From contig OY540813.1 of NCBI GenBank assembly GCA_961205875.1, positions 33,141,001 through 33,205,000 on the forward strand: a DNA stretch of 64,000 nucleotides, in the 5' to 3' direction. Position numbers and translations under genes: made by a program. The notes below the pieces were generated by a model. It searched no databases and had not been told where the DNA came from. It saw only the letters and a program-made list of their open reading frames with translations. Shown in pieces: positions 11,610 through 23,221 of the stretch (position 1 is the first letter of the stretch; the number at the start of each line of letters is the position of its first letter). This stretch comes from Sialis fuliginosa. Lineage: Eukaryota; Arthropoda; Insecta; Megaloptera; Sialidae.

Positions 11610-12224
11610 ATAATTGAATAAATGAAGAGACTTTAGTTAAAATGCAACGTGAGCTACAAAATACATACGTACATCTGTGTTGCAAACAAACTAAAATTAC
11701 AGAATATTTAAAATAAATACATGTTATAATGTCTATAGTCTGTAGGTACCCTACTTTGTATTATTTAATTTAATTTCCAAATAAAAATTTTAATTGATTT
11801 TAATTTTTTGTATAATAAAAAATATTGTTTGACATAATACATCATGTTTTGTAGGTTCGGTTTAATTCTAATAAACATAAAACAGATGTAGATTTCAAAT
11901 CGTATACGTACATGATTGGTGGAGAGTAACCAATCAGAACACACCTCGTAATGTCAAACTATGTTTCTGTAAAATAACGTTGAGTGTCGCTTCCGTCGCT
12001 TCTGAATATCATATAGTATTCGTAAATGTTTTATATTTTATTATATATTATTCTCTTAGTTTTATTTTGACGATATCTTCACTCACAGATGGTGAATTTT
12101 ACAAAATTTCAGCATACTCATGAAATTTTTAGTTTTTCCGATAAATTACCTTAAAAAATCGAATTATCGGTTATAACGACCTAAAATTCCGGTCCTTCGA
12201 TGTCGTTATAACCGGTTTCTACTG

Positions 12225-12486
12225 TATATGTATTACACGTGATTGATTGGCTATACGTGCATTTGACGCATACATAAATTATTATTTATTGATTGTTTCT
12301 GAGAATAAAGCTAAGACATATTAATAATGAAAGATGTAGAAAATTGCACTTAGTTAATAATTTATTTTAAAACTAAATATTTTATTGTAAATAGATGTTC
12401 TCGAGAAATAATGGGAGTTAATTTATTTGTTATGTTTGAATATTAAATTACAATTACAAGTTAGCTATTTTCATTAATACATAATA
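12225..12486. other. Spacer between two DNA transposons
   Basis: AT-rich, with no feature recognised. Confidence 0.5.
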
Positions 12487-13292
12487 CTGGGTGATTCATT
12501 TAGATGTACTTTTTTTAATAATAAAAAATAAATAAATAAATCAATTTTATCGAGTAATCTTTTATATTATATAAAGGAACACATTTATTTTTTAAAGATT
12601 ATTTATTTCAAATATTGGCCATAACTACGCCTAACATGGTCTATTCTGCAGTTCCAATTTTTGATGACGCGTTCTAGCATTTCGACTGGTATTTGGTGAA
12701 TGACGCGAATAATGTTGACTTCCTCAATCGTAACCGGTTCATCCATGTAGACTTTGGACTTTACGTAGCCCCAAAGAGCCATGCTTTCACGGGCTGTGTG
12801 GCTAGTAGCGCCGTCTTGTTGGAACCAAATGTCGTCGAGATTACGGGCTTCAATTTCAGGCAGCAAATAGTCAGTTATCATGGCGCGATACGACAAGCCA
12901 AGCTGTTGAGAACGACGTCGAATTGATTCATCACGGTCATCAGCTACTGCCGCTACATTTTGTTCACTACGTGCTGGATGTGGTCCATTTGGTCGTGTAT
13001 TATCCAATAATGAATATTGGGTTTCAAATTTTTCGATGGTATACCGAATTGTACGTTCAGTAGGCCGATTATGTGAACCATAAGTTGTTCTAAGCGCACG
13101 AAGCACATTCTTCGTAGAACACTGATTTTCATAATACAGCTGAATAATTTGTAGACGCTGTGTCGGGTTAATTCTTTCCATGATGAAATGTCAAACAATA
13201 CTGAACAAAAATACCATGGCAAATGACACGGCTCACTTGTTTTCTGTTATCAAATCCCTACAGAAAAAAATACCTCTAAATGAATCACCCAA
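12487..13292 (-). mobile_element. IS630/Tc1/mariner-type element, deletion derivative
   Basis: Inverted ends of about 18 bp ((C/T)TGGGTGATTCATTTAGA) lie at 12487 and 13292, with TA immediately outside on both sides. The 806-bp element contains a minus-strand transposase with two large in-frame deletions. Its ends are intact, so it could still move if a full-length relative supplied the enzyme. Confidence 0.88.
12603..13181 (-). pseudogene. Mariner-type (DDE_3-like) transposase, internally deleted
   Basis: 192 codons from Met at 13181. The N-terminal helix-turn-helix (QRLQIIQLYYENQCSTKNV, then RPTERTIRYTIEKFE) matches insect transposases with a DUF4817-like head. After RRRSQQLGLS the sequence jumps to a late catalytic segment with WFQQDGATSHTARES, whose Asp is the second catalytic residue. 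It then jumps again to LWGYVKSKVY and the conserved C-terminus (VEMLERVIKNWNCRIDHVRR). The usual length is about 340 residues. The first and third catalytic acidic residues fall in the deleted parts, so it is inactive, although the frame is still open. Confidence 0.88.
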
Positions 13293-14599
13293 TATAAAAA
13301 ATGACAACTTTATCGAATTTTTATGTTTTAGTACAGCAAAGCGTAATTTAACCGTGCATTTTGGGTAGGCAACGATTTTTTCAGGGGTTGAACGATGCCT
13401 TTTTGACGCATTTTGAAAATAAGAGTGTAGTTAGTTTTTTTGTTTATCTCCTTAACTGTGAGTCTGACAAAAATTTTGTAAAGGGCATTTTTGTAGGTAT
13501 ACCGATTCTCTGTAACTGTTATTAGTAAATTCTTGGCATTTTATTTATATTAAAAAAGTTGAGCAATAACCGATGAAAAAAATGGGGATGAAATACTATT
13601 GTATTTTTTTATTTTTTTTATTTTTTATTTTCTTACAAAAAAAATGTTTCTTAACTTATTTGTAGAGCGTTTCCTAACAATTTAACCAATTTATTTTTTT
13701 ATTCGGTTTATTTTTATTGATGTTTCAGTGTTGCCAATGGAGGTAAGTCGAAGGTATATTTAGTACGTAGATATAAAAAATTATTAATACAAAAATAATT
13801 TCAAATAAAAGTTGTTCGCTATAAAATTCCCTACAACCTCCATGATGAAAAAAAATATTAAAAATTCATTTGTTTATCCGCTACGCTGGAAAAGTGACTA
13901 AAAGTGCACTTTATGTAGTTTTAATATTGTTGACGCCGACACCTTAGAGTTACGCGATTCCATATAGAGATAACGCTAACGTGCATTTGCAAACACGGCA
14001 GAAACGTTGAGTCAGTATCTGACGAGTATCTCCGCAGGGTCTGACCTGGACCGGTGGGATATATTGTCGCACATTTCAATACCAAATTAAAATTACCAAA
14101 TTTTTTTACCTAAAATAAATTACCTAAGATAAATTACCTAAAATAAATTACCAAAATATGTGAGTGAAAGTAACTGGTATTTTAAAGTTAAAAAAAAAAG
14201 TTTCATATCAAAAGGAGTACGACAGTGGTGTGCACAGGGAAAATCATCTGGCAGTCCGATCTAGGAGGTAAAACCCGTTACGTTCCTTGTCCTTTAAAAC
14301 CTTCCTTTTACAGGGATCGTGGCTGGGCAAACCCCGCCAGAGAAGACAAAAGGGTGAGTCTTTTTTTGTGTACTTTAATATCCATAAAGCCGTCTGTCGT
14401 TTCTCCAACCAGTACCTAAATTATACAGTCCACTAATTATACCACGAAGCCCAAAAGGGCGCCAACAAATATAATTAATTTTAATGTTTTTAATCAGTAC
14501 TGAGAGTAGTGTCGACATGTTTAACTACCGCGTGACGTATTAATGATTGTTTAGGTATAAACATGTTTATATCTTTAATTGATTGTTTAATTAATGTGT
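13293..14599. other. Non-coding stretch with a small TTACCTAAAATAAA tandem repeat
   Basis: About 14088-14155 holds four or five degenerate copies of AATTACCTAAAATAAA. The stretch at 14215-14370 is less AT-rich but has no recognisable gene; the frame at 14225-14419 is unlike any known protein. It may be flanking sequence of the degraded retroelement that follows. Confidence 0.45.
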
Positions 14600-14617
14600 T
14601 TGCGGATTCACCGGTTC

Positions 14618-15401
14618 TTAGTTCGACTTTAATACGATTAATACTGTTGTATTTTTCTTCGGAGCAAAATAATCATTAAACTTTTGTATTAAATTTTTAT
14701 AAGTGATATCATTTAAAGTAACACCAAAGAAATTAAAAAATTTTATAGCACCTTTCCCCATGTAATAGTAACGATTTTTTTCTATCTTCTGATTGTTTAT
14801 CATAACCACTAGCCACCATATAAATATTAAACTCTTGTTGCCATTCTATCCAATTTTGATGAATATTATCATTTAGATTTAATTCTAATAGTCTTGTGTT
14901 GAGATTTAAGATGTTATTATATACAACAAATACCAGAAGCGCTGATATTGAACTTTTTCATAAAGTAATTTACCAAAATCCATTGTTTTTATTTATATGC
15001 TCTACATAAACGAGAAACGGGCCTAAATCTGTAGAGCTAAAATATTTAGGAAAGTTGTTTTCCGAATTTTTGACATTGTCCCTGACAACCTTAACATTAT
15101 TTGGATTATTATCTGAATTTAAACTTTAACTAGATCTTTCTCTTGCTTTTTCTTTAAACATAGCTAATATATCATTACTATTACCAGGGATAACATACGG
15201 AATTTTCTTAAGTCTATAGTTTTTGATTTCGGACTCGGTCCCTCTTTTTTGAGTGTTTTTATTTTGAGACATTTCAAAGTAATTCAAGGCATTCGATGTT
15301 TTGTCGCCATTATTAGACCTATTGAGTGTTTCGAAAGTGGCATTCCCTAAAGAAGTTTTGTTTACCCGCGAAGGACCTTCGCCATATGGACCTGATTCCA
15401 T
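14618..15401 (-). pseudogene. LTR-retrotransposon gag-like remnant
   Basis: Read right to left, a head of 91 codons (15401-15126) precedes a piece with FSSTDLGPFLVYVEH. Then comes a capsid-like part with NWIEWQQEFNIYMVASGYD and, after a frameshift, KFNDYFAPKKNTT near 14655. The last two blocks are the familiar core of Ty3/gypsy-type Gag (W-x-x-W..F..Y and KFxxYFxPKKN). Stops and frameshifts interrupt the frame, and no protease, RT or integrase follows downstream. The GPFLVYVEH block resembles a gag-like segment seen in some insect repeat proteins; that link is from memory and weaker. Confidence 0.6.
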
Positions 15402-15566
15402 AAAATGGAATTGTGTTACTTAAAACTATCTTATGCTAGCTATGACTAATTAACAATTAAATTAAAATTAGAATAATAAGTAGAAATAAATGAAACTTAT
15501 CGATTGTTGATTTATACAGCTGATCAGGAGGAGACAACAATCACGTCTGTATACTTTTTGAATTTA

Positions 15567-16110
15567 TTATAACTCATCGTATTTAATACATCTCACAATA
15601 TTATCATCTCTTAAAATTGGAAAAATGTCACGGCGCAATTTTGAAATAGCACAAGTATGAATATATCCAGCCTTTCGTATACTTTTTTTATGAGATGGAT
15701 CGCATTTTGCAACGTGAAATCGACTTGTTATATTAGTCAAATACACTCCAATGTTTGCAAGGGCGAAAATCTTCTCCTGAATAATTTGATCTTGCCTGCA
15801 TCCGTCGTGGTAAGATTAAACTACCGGTGTTAATAAACTCAGGTTTCGTGTTATGAAGAGTGTCTCCGTCGATACATATCTCAGCAATAACTTTACGACG
15901 TTTGTCGTTGTTAGGAGGTAAATAAATAAATTTTTGAACTTTCTCTTCATCTTTGTGTTTCAACTGAAGGTGTCTTAAAAATGTACTTTGCATGAGCGTA
16001 GGAGGCCGCACCGTTGGTCTCGGGTTTCGGTGGTGGAGCGGAGTTGGAAAGCGTTCGGGTGGTGGCGAGCGTCTGCGATGGAACCGTTTGTGGCTTCTAC
16101 GCGACGTCAA
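15567..16110 (-). pseudogene. Frameshifted ORF of unknown function, possible finger-type protein
   Basis: The first frame (16110-15733) has an Arg/Pro-rich start inside GC-rich DNA. STFLRHLQLKHKDEEKV follows, like the second half of a C2H2-type finger but without its cysteines, and then FIYLPPNNDKRRKVI. Near 15800 the plausible continuation shifts frame to a segment with FALANIGVYLTNI, RKAGYIHTC and LRRDIFPILRDDNIVR, ending at a stop at 15567-15569. The combination recalls uncharacterised insect and cnidarian repeat-encoded proteins with an 'RHL..KH..EE' head. I cannot name the family, and the start is uncertain. Confidence 0.4.
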
Positions 16111-16400
16111 CGGTCCGTGTGCTCGGACGGCGGTTAGCGTCCTTCGCCGTGCGTGAAGTGGCGCTCCGTTTCCTAGAGGCGTCTACGATCCGGGACGGCA
16201 GAGCGGCGTTGGGTGTCGTTCGGCGGTAGTCAACGGTCCTCGGCAGGGGAACGGCGCTGGACTTCCGGTCGGCGTCCACGGTCTTCGGTGGCCGGGCAGC
16301 GACGGTCGTCCTTCGGCTGGAGTCGGCGGTCTTCGGTCTCGGCGTTGCATTGCTGGCACGATGTCGTGGGATTTCCGCGACGGCGTTCGGCGCTGCAGAC
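16100..16400 (-). repeat. GC-rich 48-bp coding-like minisatellite
   Basis: On the minus strand, 16097-16423 is open for 108 codons. It contains about four or five degenerate 16-residue units (for example AARPPKTVDADRKSSA, VPLPRTVDYRRTTPNA, ALPSRIVDASRKRSAT). At the DNA level the unit is about 48 bp around GTC(A/C)ACGGTC(C/T)TCGG. GC content and CpG density are far above the surroundings. The frame runs toward the ORF at 15567-16110. I do not claim it is translated. Confidence 0.6.
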
Positions 16401-16429
16401 TGGTATGTTTCACAAGTGAACATATATCA

Positions 16430-17529
16430 GCTTAACCAACAACTGAGAGAATATGGGTTTTCCTCAAACAAGGGGGGTATTTACAAGTGTTGAAATAATT
16501 TTATTGTTAATGTTAATTTACATAATTGTAAAACCAAATAAGTAATTATAAACAAACAAAAATTTATCAGTTTCATTTAATAGGATAGGTAGCAAAATAG
16601 TCACTTTGGTTTATTATTATAGGTACTTTTGGGGAAAAATGTCATTTTCATAAAAAAAAAACACAACATATTATGAACAATAACTCTGAACTGGAAACAA
16701 GCAATAACGATAATACTAAAAAATACGTTAGTTAATTAACTATGAAACTGACTCATTGTCGTTGCTCTAGTTACGTTACTTTGGAAGTTATGAGATAATC
16801 TTTATTTGTAAGTACTACTCTGAAGGAAGTTTTTGAACACCTGTAGCTCAGAGGGTGTTGAAGATAGACCCCACCTTCCCTACATTTTTTTACTCACAAT
16901 GATCCAAGGAATCAGCTCTTAAAATATCTGTATCCCAAACCGGACCACCCTGTATATATATTTAAAAATGTATTTATTACAGCTGTCATTTATAATAGAA
17001 CTGATGGTGCGGTTCACAGTATGGACAATAATGGACATTCACAGTGTGGAATGTCTACTGTATTTTTATGCGTTGTCTCTCCTACATATATATTTATGAA
17101 AATATACTTCTGTATTTAGTTATTCATACAATATGTATTAATTTATGTTGAAAAATTTTCTAAAAAATGATTTTAAAGTTTTTTTTAAACCTGCCCAATG
17201 GATTTTTAAAATTTTTATAGAAAAGCACTCGGAACACATCCAAGAATAACCCCAATGAAAAAAATTTCGGCTGCAAAAACATTTTATTTAAAGTCGTCAT
17301 TTGAACACCGTGTTATATTATATGTATCTATATTTCATATAGGTACATGGCTATAAGAAAGTAAAAATTCGTAGAGTATTGCTTTAAACTACATCTTGAA
17401 ACGTATTTAATAAAAATTAATCAAAATGTTGTCTTTATAATTATTATTTTTTGGTAAAATAAAAAAAGATAATCACAAAAATACCGAAATCATTAGAACG
17501 AGCTGATTTTTCGTCAATTCCTTTTATAA
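16430..17529. other. AT-rich spacer
   Basis: A CCACCCTGTATATA word near 16946 looks like an isolated foldback end. The TTTCATATAGGTACATGG and ATAAGAAAGTAAAAA words near 17333-17370 recur near 59016-59044. No gene is seen. Confidence 0.4.
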
Positions 17530-17592
17530 AAACATCTGCAAAGTAAATGCACAGTGCTTCCTGGTGCTAAATTCACCAAAGGTGGTTAATTA

Positions 17593-18922
17593 CACTGGTC
17601 AACAAAATTTGAACTTTTTTTTGTCACATGAAAACTTATATCAAATTTTGAATGTACTAGGGCCACCAAACAATAATATGTGAATGAAAAAAAATTGACA
17701 CGTCAGGTTTCCTTGTGACATCAAAACATATATTTTCGTAAAAAGTACAAACATCAGCTACATTTAGAGAAATTATTGCTTAATATAGAATAAATACTTA
17801 TGATTTTCGTGAATATTTGGCTTCTGGAAGGTCTTTTTTTAAGTCTCCAACAATAATTTGCTAGCATTTCTGGACTCCATTTCCCTTGATAGCGCTTCTC
17901 CATTAAGGAAATGTCCTGATGGAACCTCTCGCCTTGTTCGTCACTTATAGCACCCAAATTTGCCGGAAAGAAATCCAGATGAGAGTCCAGCATATGTATT
18001 TTTAAGGACATATTACACCCCAAAGCTTTATATGACATTATAAGTTCATTTATTAAGTCTTTGTAATTTTCCGATTTATGGTTTCCTAGAAAATTTTGGA
18101 CAACGTTCAAAAAACATTTCTAGGCGAGTTTTTCCTGATCATTCGGTTTTTCTTCAAAGCTCTTATCCTTTATCAGTTGCCGTATTTGTGGACCTACAAA
18201 TATTCCCTCTTTAATTTTTGCCTCGCTGAGTTTGGGGAATTTCTCATTCAGATATACAAATCCTGACTTTCTAATCGATTTGGAGGCTTTGGCACAGGCA
18301 GTTCGGTACTATGTAGGATGGGTCTGTTGGCCGAAGACAAGTTTGGATACTGGATAGTGTGTTTGGACTTGGTTGTAATGCCTTTTGTTTGAGTCAAACA
18401 AAAATAACAATCACTACATGATCCTTTGGTTCGGTCCAAATCATTGGTATAGCAAATGGCATATGTCTGGGTTCTTGTTTAGCCCAACCTAATAGCAGTC
18501 TCACACACGTTACACAACATTTATGTGGAACCCAGGATTTATCTTGATTCCTCACAGGAAATCCAAAATAGTCTAAATAGCACTGTTCAATTAATGATGT
18601 GAAATTTCGACGCTGAGATGTAAAAGTTAATTCTCCACACACATAACAAAAACTGTCGGGGTTGTTAGAACACTTTCGTGGCATGTTTACGATGTAACAA
18701 ACGTATATAAGATGTAAGTTAGTTGAATGCATTAGTTATACAGTCGTCTAAATGAAGTTATTCAAAAAAAGACACGTATATGAGGTCAGAAATGAATATG
18801 TAGCTGTCACAAAAAAACTGGACGTGATTGAAACAAAATTATTATATATTGTTAATGAGGGTACACCAACATGAACAAAAATCATCACAAAGTTCGTGTG
18901 ACAAAAACAGTGTTTACCAGTG
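17593..18922 (-). mobile_element. CACTGGT-ended DNA transposon with TTA duplication
   Basis: The left end is CACTGGTCAACAAAA and the right end is the complement of CACTGGTAAACA. Both have a subterminal TTTTTGTCACAYGAA block. Outside each end is TTA (17590-17592 and 18923-18925), and family D resumes on both sides, which confirms the insertion. CAC termini with a 3-bp duplication are typical of CMC (CACTA-like) elements, so that superfamily is inferred. The element carries the minus-strand pseudogene at 17754-18684 as its only coding content. Confidence 0.7.
17754..18684 (-). pseudogene. Decayed copy of a widespread uncharacterised arthropod repeat gene
   Basis: It starts at Met 18684 with a Cys/His-rich head: MPRKCSNNPDSFCYVCGELT, then a region around SWVPHKCCVTCVRLLLGW, suggestive of zinc binding. 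A frameshift near 18420 leads to DCYFCLT and KHTIQYPNLSSA, ending near 18248. The middle of the gene appears deleted. The C-terminal part resumes with FPKLSEAKIKEGIFVGPQIR, has a stop about 18121, then FLGNHKSENYKDLI, SLKIHMLDSHLDFFPANLG, DEQGERFHQDIS and KRYQGKWSPEMLANYCW. From memory, proteins with these blocks are common in aphids, other arthropods and Hydra as 'uncharacterized protein'. Its position between transposon ends suggests it is, or was, transposon-encoded. Confidence 0.7.
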
Positions 18923-19590
18923 TTATTATTGAACATTTTAAATAAAAACCGATGAAGTGTTCAGATAAATTGCCTGGCATTGGTTAAGCATTTAATTTTT
19001 ATACAATTTTACTTTAAAAATATTAGTTCGAAATTTTTCTTAAGACGCTCCTGATTATTTTTTCGTATATTTTTAATTTTTTGACAATTACAATCTAAAT
19101 CTAAAATGTAATCGTTAAAATGCATTTAATATGTCAAAGTAAACATAAAAAGACGATTTTGTAAAGCAAATTGAGACTAATCTTTGTAATGGAATATTTT
19201 ACAACAATCGTTGTAGACCTATGTTATAAGAAATTGTATGCTCTACAAAAAAGATTCTATAAAATTTTCACGTAACATGTATCTTTCTTGAGATATCTTG
19301 AAAAAATAAATATTTTGAGATGTCAGCCCTTACCCTTATACACGATTTTGATGATTTTGAAAAAGAACAGTCCTCAAGCCATACGCAACCATTCAACCAA
19401 GTTTCGTTAATATCGGTCCAGTGGTTCATGAGTTATTACAGACAAATACACACACGGCAGACAGACACGGAACTAAAAGTGTTTGTTTTGACCCTAAAAC
19501 GGAATGATCAATTTAAAATTTTGAAATCGGAGAACATTTTTTTGTCTCATTTTAAAACGATCACAAAGCTTCTCGTATCTTCCTGATTTG

Positions 19591-20059
19591 AATATGACTT
19601 ATAATATGTAATTATAGATCTGAGTTGAAGCTTTTATGCAGTTATAATACATCCAATTGAACATTTCCTGAGAGTTGAACAGCATAAATAAATTACTACT
19701 GACATTATCAATCAAAATTCAATTTAAACTTTTCAGGATAGAATCTCTGTAGAAAAGTCTAGCACATTTATTAATATAAAGGAAGAAACAAGTGTAGTAA
19801 AACTATCAACACAAAGAACAAATTATGATTTAATAAACGTTGTTCGAGAGAGTTTTGTCGAAGACAGTGAAGTGTGTTGAAGTTTTTTCTACTTTACGCG
19901 AACATCTGCTATTGTTTCCGAGTTCCATAGGCCTCGTGATTATTTACAACCATTAGATCGATGTCACACTATAGTCCAGGCTGTGGAGGCTAAAACAGGT
20001 TTTTTATAGGTACAGTAATGCTACTTATAGGATTTATTACAAATTTGGTTTGTAATAAT
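19591..20059. other. AT-rich spacer
   Basis: No coding, RNA or repeat feature recognised beyond the flanking families. Confidence 0.45.
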
Positions 20060-20232
20060 TAGAGATTGGAAAAATAGTTTTTCAACTATTGCGTAAAAAT
20101 TCACTTATTGTATTTTTTATTACATATCTCCACCGTTTTCAGAAAACTGGTTTGATTGAACACAATTTGAAATCAACTATTTGCAACTACCTTTCCAACT
20201 ATTTTTAAACTATTTGCGACACGGTATTATTC
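20060..20232 (+). mobile_element. hAT-type MITE family T, truncated copy
   Basis: Begins TAGAGATTGGAAAAATAG and follows the full copy at 37866-38161 through TCAACTATTTGCAACTACC and AAACTATTTGCGACAC. It stops before the right end. Confidence 0.7.
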
Positions 20233-20705
20233 TAAATCACATATGTAACAAATGCTATAAGTTAAAACACTGTACCTAAAAATTCCTATTTTGGTACTTT
20301 TAAGCCTAGACAGCCTGGACTACTACTAAACTGAAATACACGTATAATAGTCCAGTAACGAAAAATTCGCAGGGAGCTGAATTTTTTTATACACTTGCTT
20401 TTGTCTATATAAATAAGATACCAAAAGTCCCCATCGATCCCTTGCGAGATACTTTTTTACAGCCCACAAAAGATTATAATAATTAGTTTTATGTAAATAT
20501 CTCTGTATGTATTGATTCTATGACCAAATAGTTATTATCAAATATAAAGACTAGAAAATTACCTATAACAAAGATCTAAAATCTTTAAATGTTAAAATAT
20601 CGATTTTATTTTTTTGCATTTTAATAAATAGGGTTTCAAAATATGTGTACAAAACCCAATACCCAAATTCCCAAAATTGACGAAGTTATTGCTGTTTAAA
20701 GAATA

Positions 20706-22140
20706 TACAGGATGATTTACAACTAGTGTAAAAAAATTAAACAGTACATCGAGGATGTAATTTTAAGCAAAAAACCTTATGTGAACCTATTTTCGTAAAT
20801 TCTTAGTGAGGGAGCTACAGTTTTTTGCCAAAAATTAGTGTTTATTTAATATCTAGAGAACCAATTGAGGTACAGTTATGAAATTTGATACACGGTTTGG
20901 TATTAATAAGTGTTATTGATTTCTAGTATTAAATAATAATAATTTAGACCAGGGGAGTATGGGGCCAAGTATTTTTTAGGGTTCCGAAGAAACCCTATTA
21001 ATCTCACTTTGTCGTCCGTCCGTCCTTTTCACTCAAAGCTAAATAGCTCGTAAACTATATAAGCTTTAAACTTGAAATTTTAACTGAACATGTAAAATGA
21101 TGCCCTTAAGTAAAAGATGTACAAATATATTGAAAAAACATTTTTTAGGGGCGGCACTAAGGAACTAAAAAAGCTAGGTAAAAAAAATATTTTTTTTATA
21201 CCAAGGCATGTGGCACGTTAAAATGTATAACCAAACAAGCGGAATTTTACCCTTATTCTATTATTTTTTTTTAATCAAAAATGATGCCTGCAGGGGGCTT
21301 TAAAGCAAATTCACAAAAAACAAAAACATTGTATATTTCTAACTTTGTAACTACTGGCTCAAAAAATCTGAAAAAAATTTGGTGGGACTACCAACGACAA
21401 ATAGTAAATTCAATAATATAATTTTAAATTTTGGAATCATAGGGAGGGATGTCATAGAATTTTTAATTTTTATTTTCATGTCTCGAAATGTACATCTCAT
21501 ATAGTAGAATATGTTATGACCATATATATATATTTTTTTTTACTCAAAAATAGTGCCTGTAAGTGGCTCCAAACAGTCCACGTATTACGTACTTTGGAAC
21601 CCTTATGGCATACACTCGTGTATGTCTTGCCCGAATTATTTGATCTTTAATTGTTTCCTGAGTTGGATTCTTGTAGAAGATTATATGATACAAAATACAT
21701 AAAAATATATTTTGTTCAATTGTCATACAATCAACCGTTTTCGAAAAATTTTAATAAAAGAAGTACTGCAGAGTTTTACTTAATACGGATACTTCAAATT
21801 ACACTAAATAAGTTTATATTCTTGTTATATAATTAAAAATAAGATAAAAAGTTAATATAAATATACTTCCAAAACTGCATTTTTAACAACAACCATTTAT
21901 AGTTTCGTTTTTTAATCATGTTAGTAAAATACGTGTAACAGTAATAAAACTGTCTATATAACTCTATGATGATAATTATTAGGAAGTATTTGTAATTTGA
22001 AGTATCCGTATTAAGTAAAATGCTGCAATATCTTCTTTTTATCAATATTTCTCGAAAACGGTTGATTCTATGACAAATGGACTAAGTATATTTTTGTGCA
22101 TATTTTGTCATTCACCCCGTTTTTAAGTTATAAGTAAAAT
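20706..22140. repeat. Repeat family R, copy b (foldback)
   Basis: Opens with TACAGGATGATTTACAACTA and continues through the family blocks to a centre near 21900-21950. It then reads back as the complement (AAGTATCCGTATTAAG, TTTCTCGAAAACGGTTGATT). The left arm is interrupted by the AGGGTTCCG repeat at about 20973-21644. Frames at 21544-21726, 21651-21836 and 21833-22045 are arm sequence. Confidence 0.65.
20973..21644 (+). repeat. AGGGTTCCG insect repeat, near-complete copy
   Basis: Starts AGGGTTCCGAAGAAACCC and has a CGTCCGTCCGTCC tract. It ends with GGAACCCTTATGG followed by a tail (CATACACTCGTGTATG, CTTGCCCGAATT). Pieces of the same family occur at 41064-41110 and 60052-60110 (tail and start, inverted) and at 45520-45645 (inverted start). 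Repeats of this form are common in insects, to my recollection. It interrupts repeat R. Confidence 0.6.
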
Positions 22141-22599
22141 AGAAACTTATTTTCTGATAAAAAATATCACGGTTCAAGCTATGACAACGCCGCAAAATAT
22201 TGACAATTGCCGCGGTATTTAAAAATCGTATGTACTGAATATATTGTTCTTTTAATTTCAAGGAATAATAAAAACTATTACTTACTTATAAACTTATAAT
22301 ATATAACAAATTCAACTGCAAATAACAATACACGTTATCACATCAAGACATTAAATAATATGTAGCTGTCATCGGGAATACTAAAGTCGCGCATGCGCAA
22401 TAGAAAATATATGCTCAACGTTGCCAAATTTTATTTTAATTTATACCACGGTTATCTTGATTTTATAGTACACTTTTTTTCCTTTGCTAATATATAGCGC
22501 ACCTTGATTCTCCCCGAGAAATACCTTAAATACTAAAGAATTGATTTTTTTTATTAACGTTGGCTTACAGAGCACCGTGATTGGCCCACAACGTTGTGA
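22141..22599. other. AT-rich spacer
   Basis: Nothing beyond short words shared with neighbouring repeats. Confidence 0.4.
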
Positions 22600-22885
22600 C
22601 ATATTAAATGTCATTTTGACGTTTGCATAAATTTAGATTTAGATTGAAACTGTCAAAAAATTAAAAATATACGAAAAAATAATCAGGTGCGTATTATGAA
22701 AAATTTCAAACTAATATTTTTTAGTAAAATTGTTTATAAAAATTAAATTAAATTAAACCAATACTAGACATTTTATCTGAACACTTTATTGGTTCTTACC
22801 AAAATTGTTCAATAATAATTAACTACCTTTGGTGAATTTAGCATGAGGAAGCACTGTGTATTTACTTGGCAGATGTTTTTTGAAG
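22600..22885 (-). repeat. Dispersed repeat D, copy 3, inverted and partial
   Basis: Reads as the complement of the left half of family D: AAATGTCATTTTGACGTTTG, then the complement of the TTCACC/GCTTCCTC left end near 22829-22848. The right half is missing. Confidence 0.7.
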
Positions 22886-23221
22886 TCTGTTAAAAATTAT
22901 AAAATAACGACGAATTGAACCAAGATGTCGTTAAAGATATAGAACTGTCTACTTCAAATTAAAAAAAGCATTTAGTCTTGTTAAAGTAAAGGTAGTTGAA
23001 CATAATTGTCTTGACACGTCAGTGCGGTGTTAGCTTTAGCAGCAAAACAGGCAATAGGCGGGCGGCACATCTCACGGGATGTCTCGGCGTCGATCAGGGA
23101 CACGGATCTTTTCGTCAAAGTGGCAGAGAACAGACAGGTAACAGACAGGGAAAAGCAGAGGTGAATTCGTATGCTCCTCGACCCCCTTGATTATATCTCG
23201 ATAGAATTTTACCGCCTGCTA
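22886..23221. other. Short spacer with a GC-richer patch
   Basis: About 23050-23130 is less AT-rich and contains repeated CAGACAGG-like words (AACAGACAGGTAACAGACAG). The frame at 22996-23190 has no family resemblance and is not called. Confidence 0.35.

Larger units (their letters stand above)
10351..12224 (+). mobile_element. pogo/Tigger-like DNA transposon, internally deleted
   Basis: The ends are CAGTAGAAACCGGTTATAAC and its complement, each flanked by TA (10349-10350 and 12225-12226). A TA duplication with CAGTA... ends is characteristic of the pogo/Tigger branch of Tc1/mariner. The 1.87-kb element carries a broken CENP-B-type transposase at 10775-11609. The remainder (11610-12224) is non-coding. 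It cannot be autonomous as read. Confidence 0.9.
17530..19590 (+). repeat. Dispersed repeat D, copy 2, split by an insertion
   Basis: The left end of family D (AAAACATCTGC, GTAAATGCACAGTGCTTCC, GCTAAATTCACCAAAGG) runs to 17592. The family resumes at 18923 with TTGAACATTTTAAATAAAAA and continues to about 19590, including ACGATCACAAAGCTTCTCGT. The intervening 1330 bp is a separate transposon. The frame open at 19320-19586 is discussed as rejected. Confidence 0.8.

Noticed and set aside
12693-12926. Plus-strand 77-codon frame
   Set aside because: It is the shadow of the minus-strand mariner-type transposase relic.
16014-16229. Plus-strand frame in the GC-rich patch, and minus-strand 16183-16413
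   Set aside because: Both are shadow frames of the 48-bp repeat; the minus-strand 16097-16423 frame shows the clearest periodicity.
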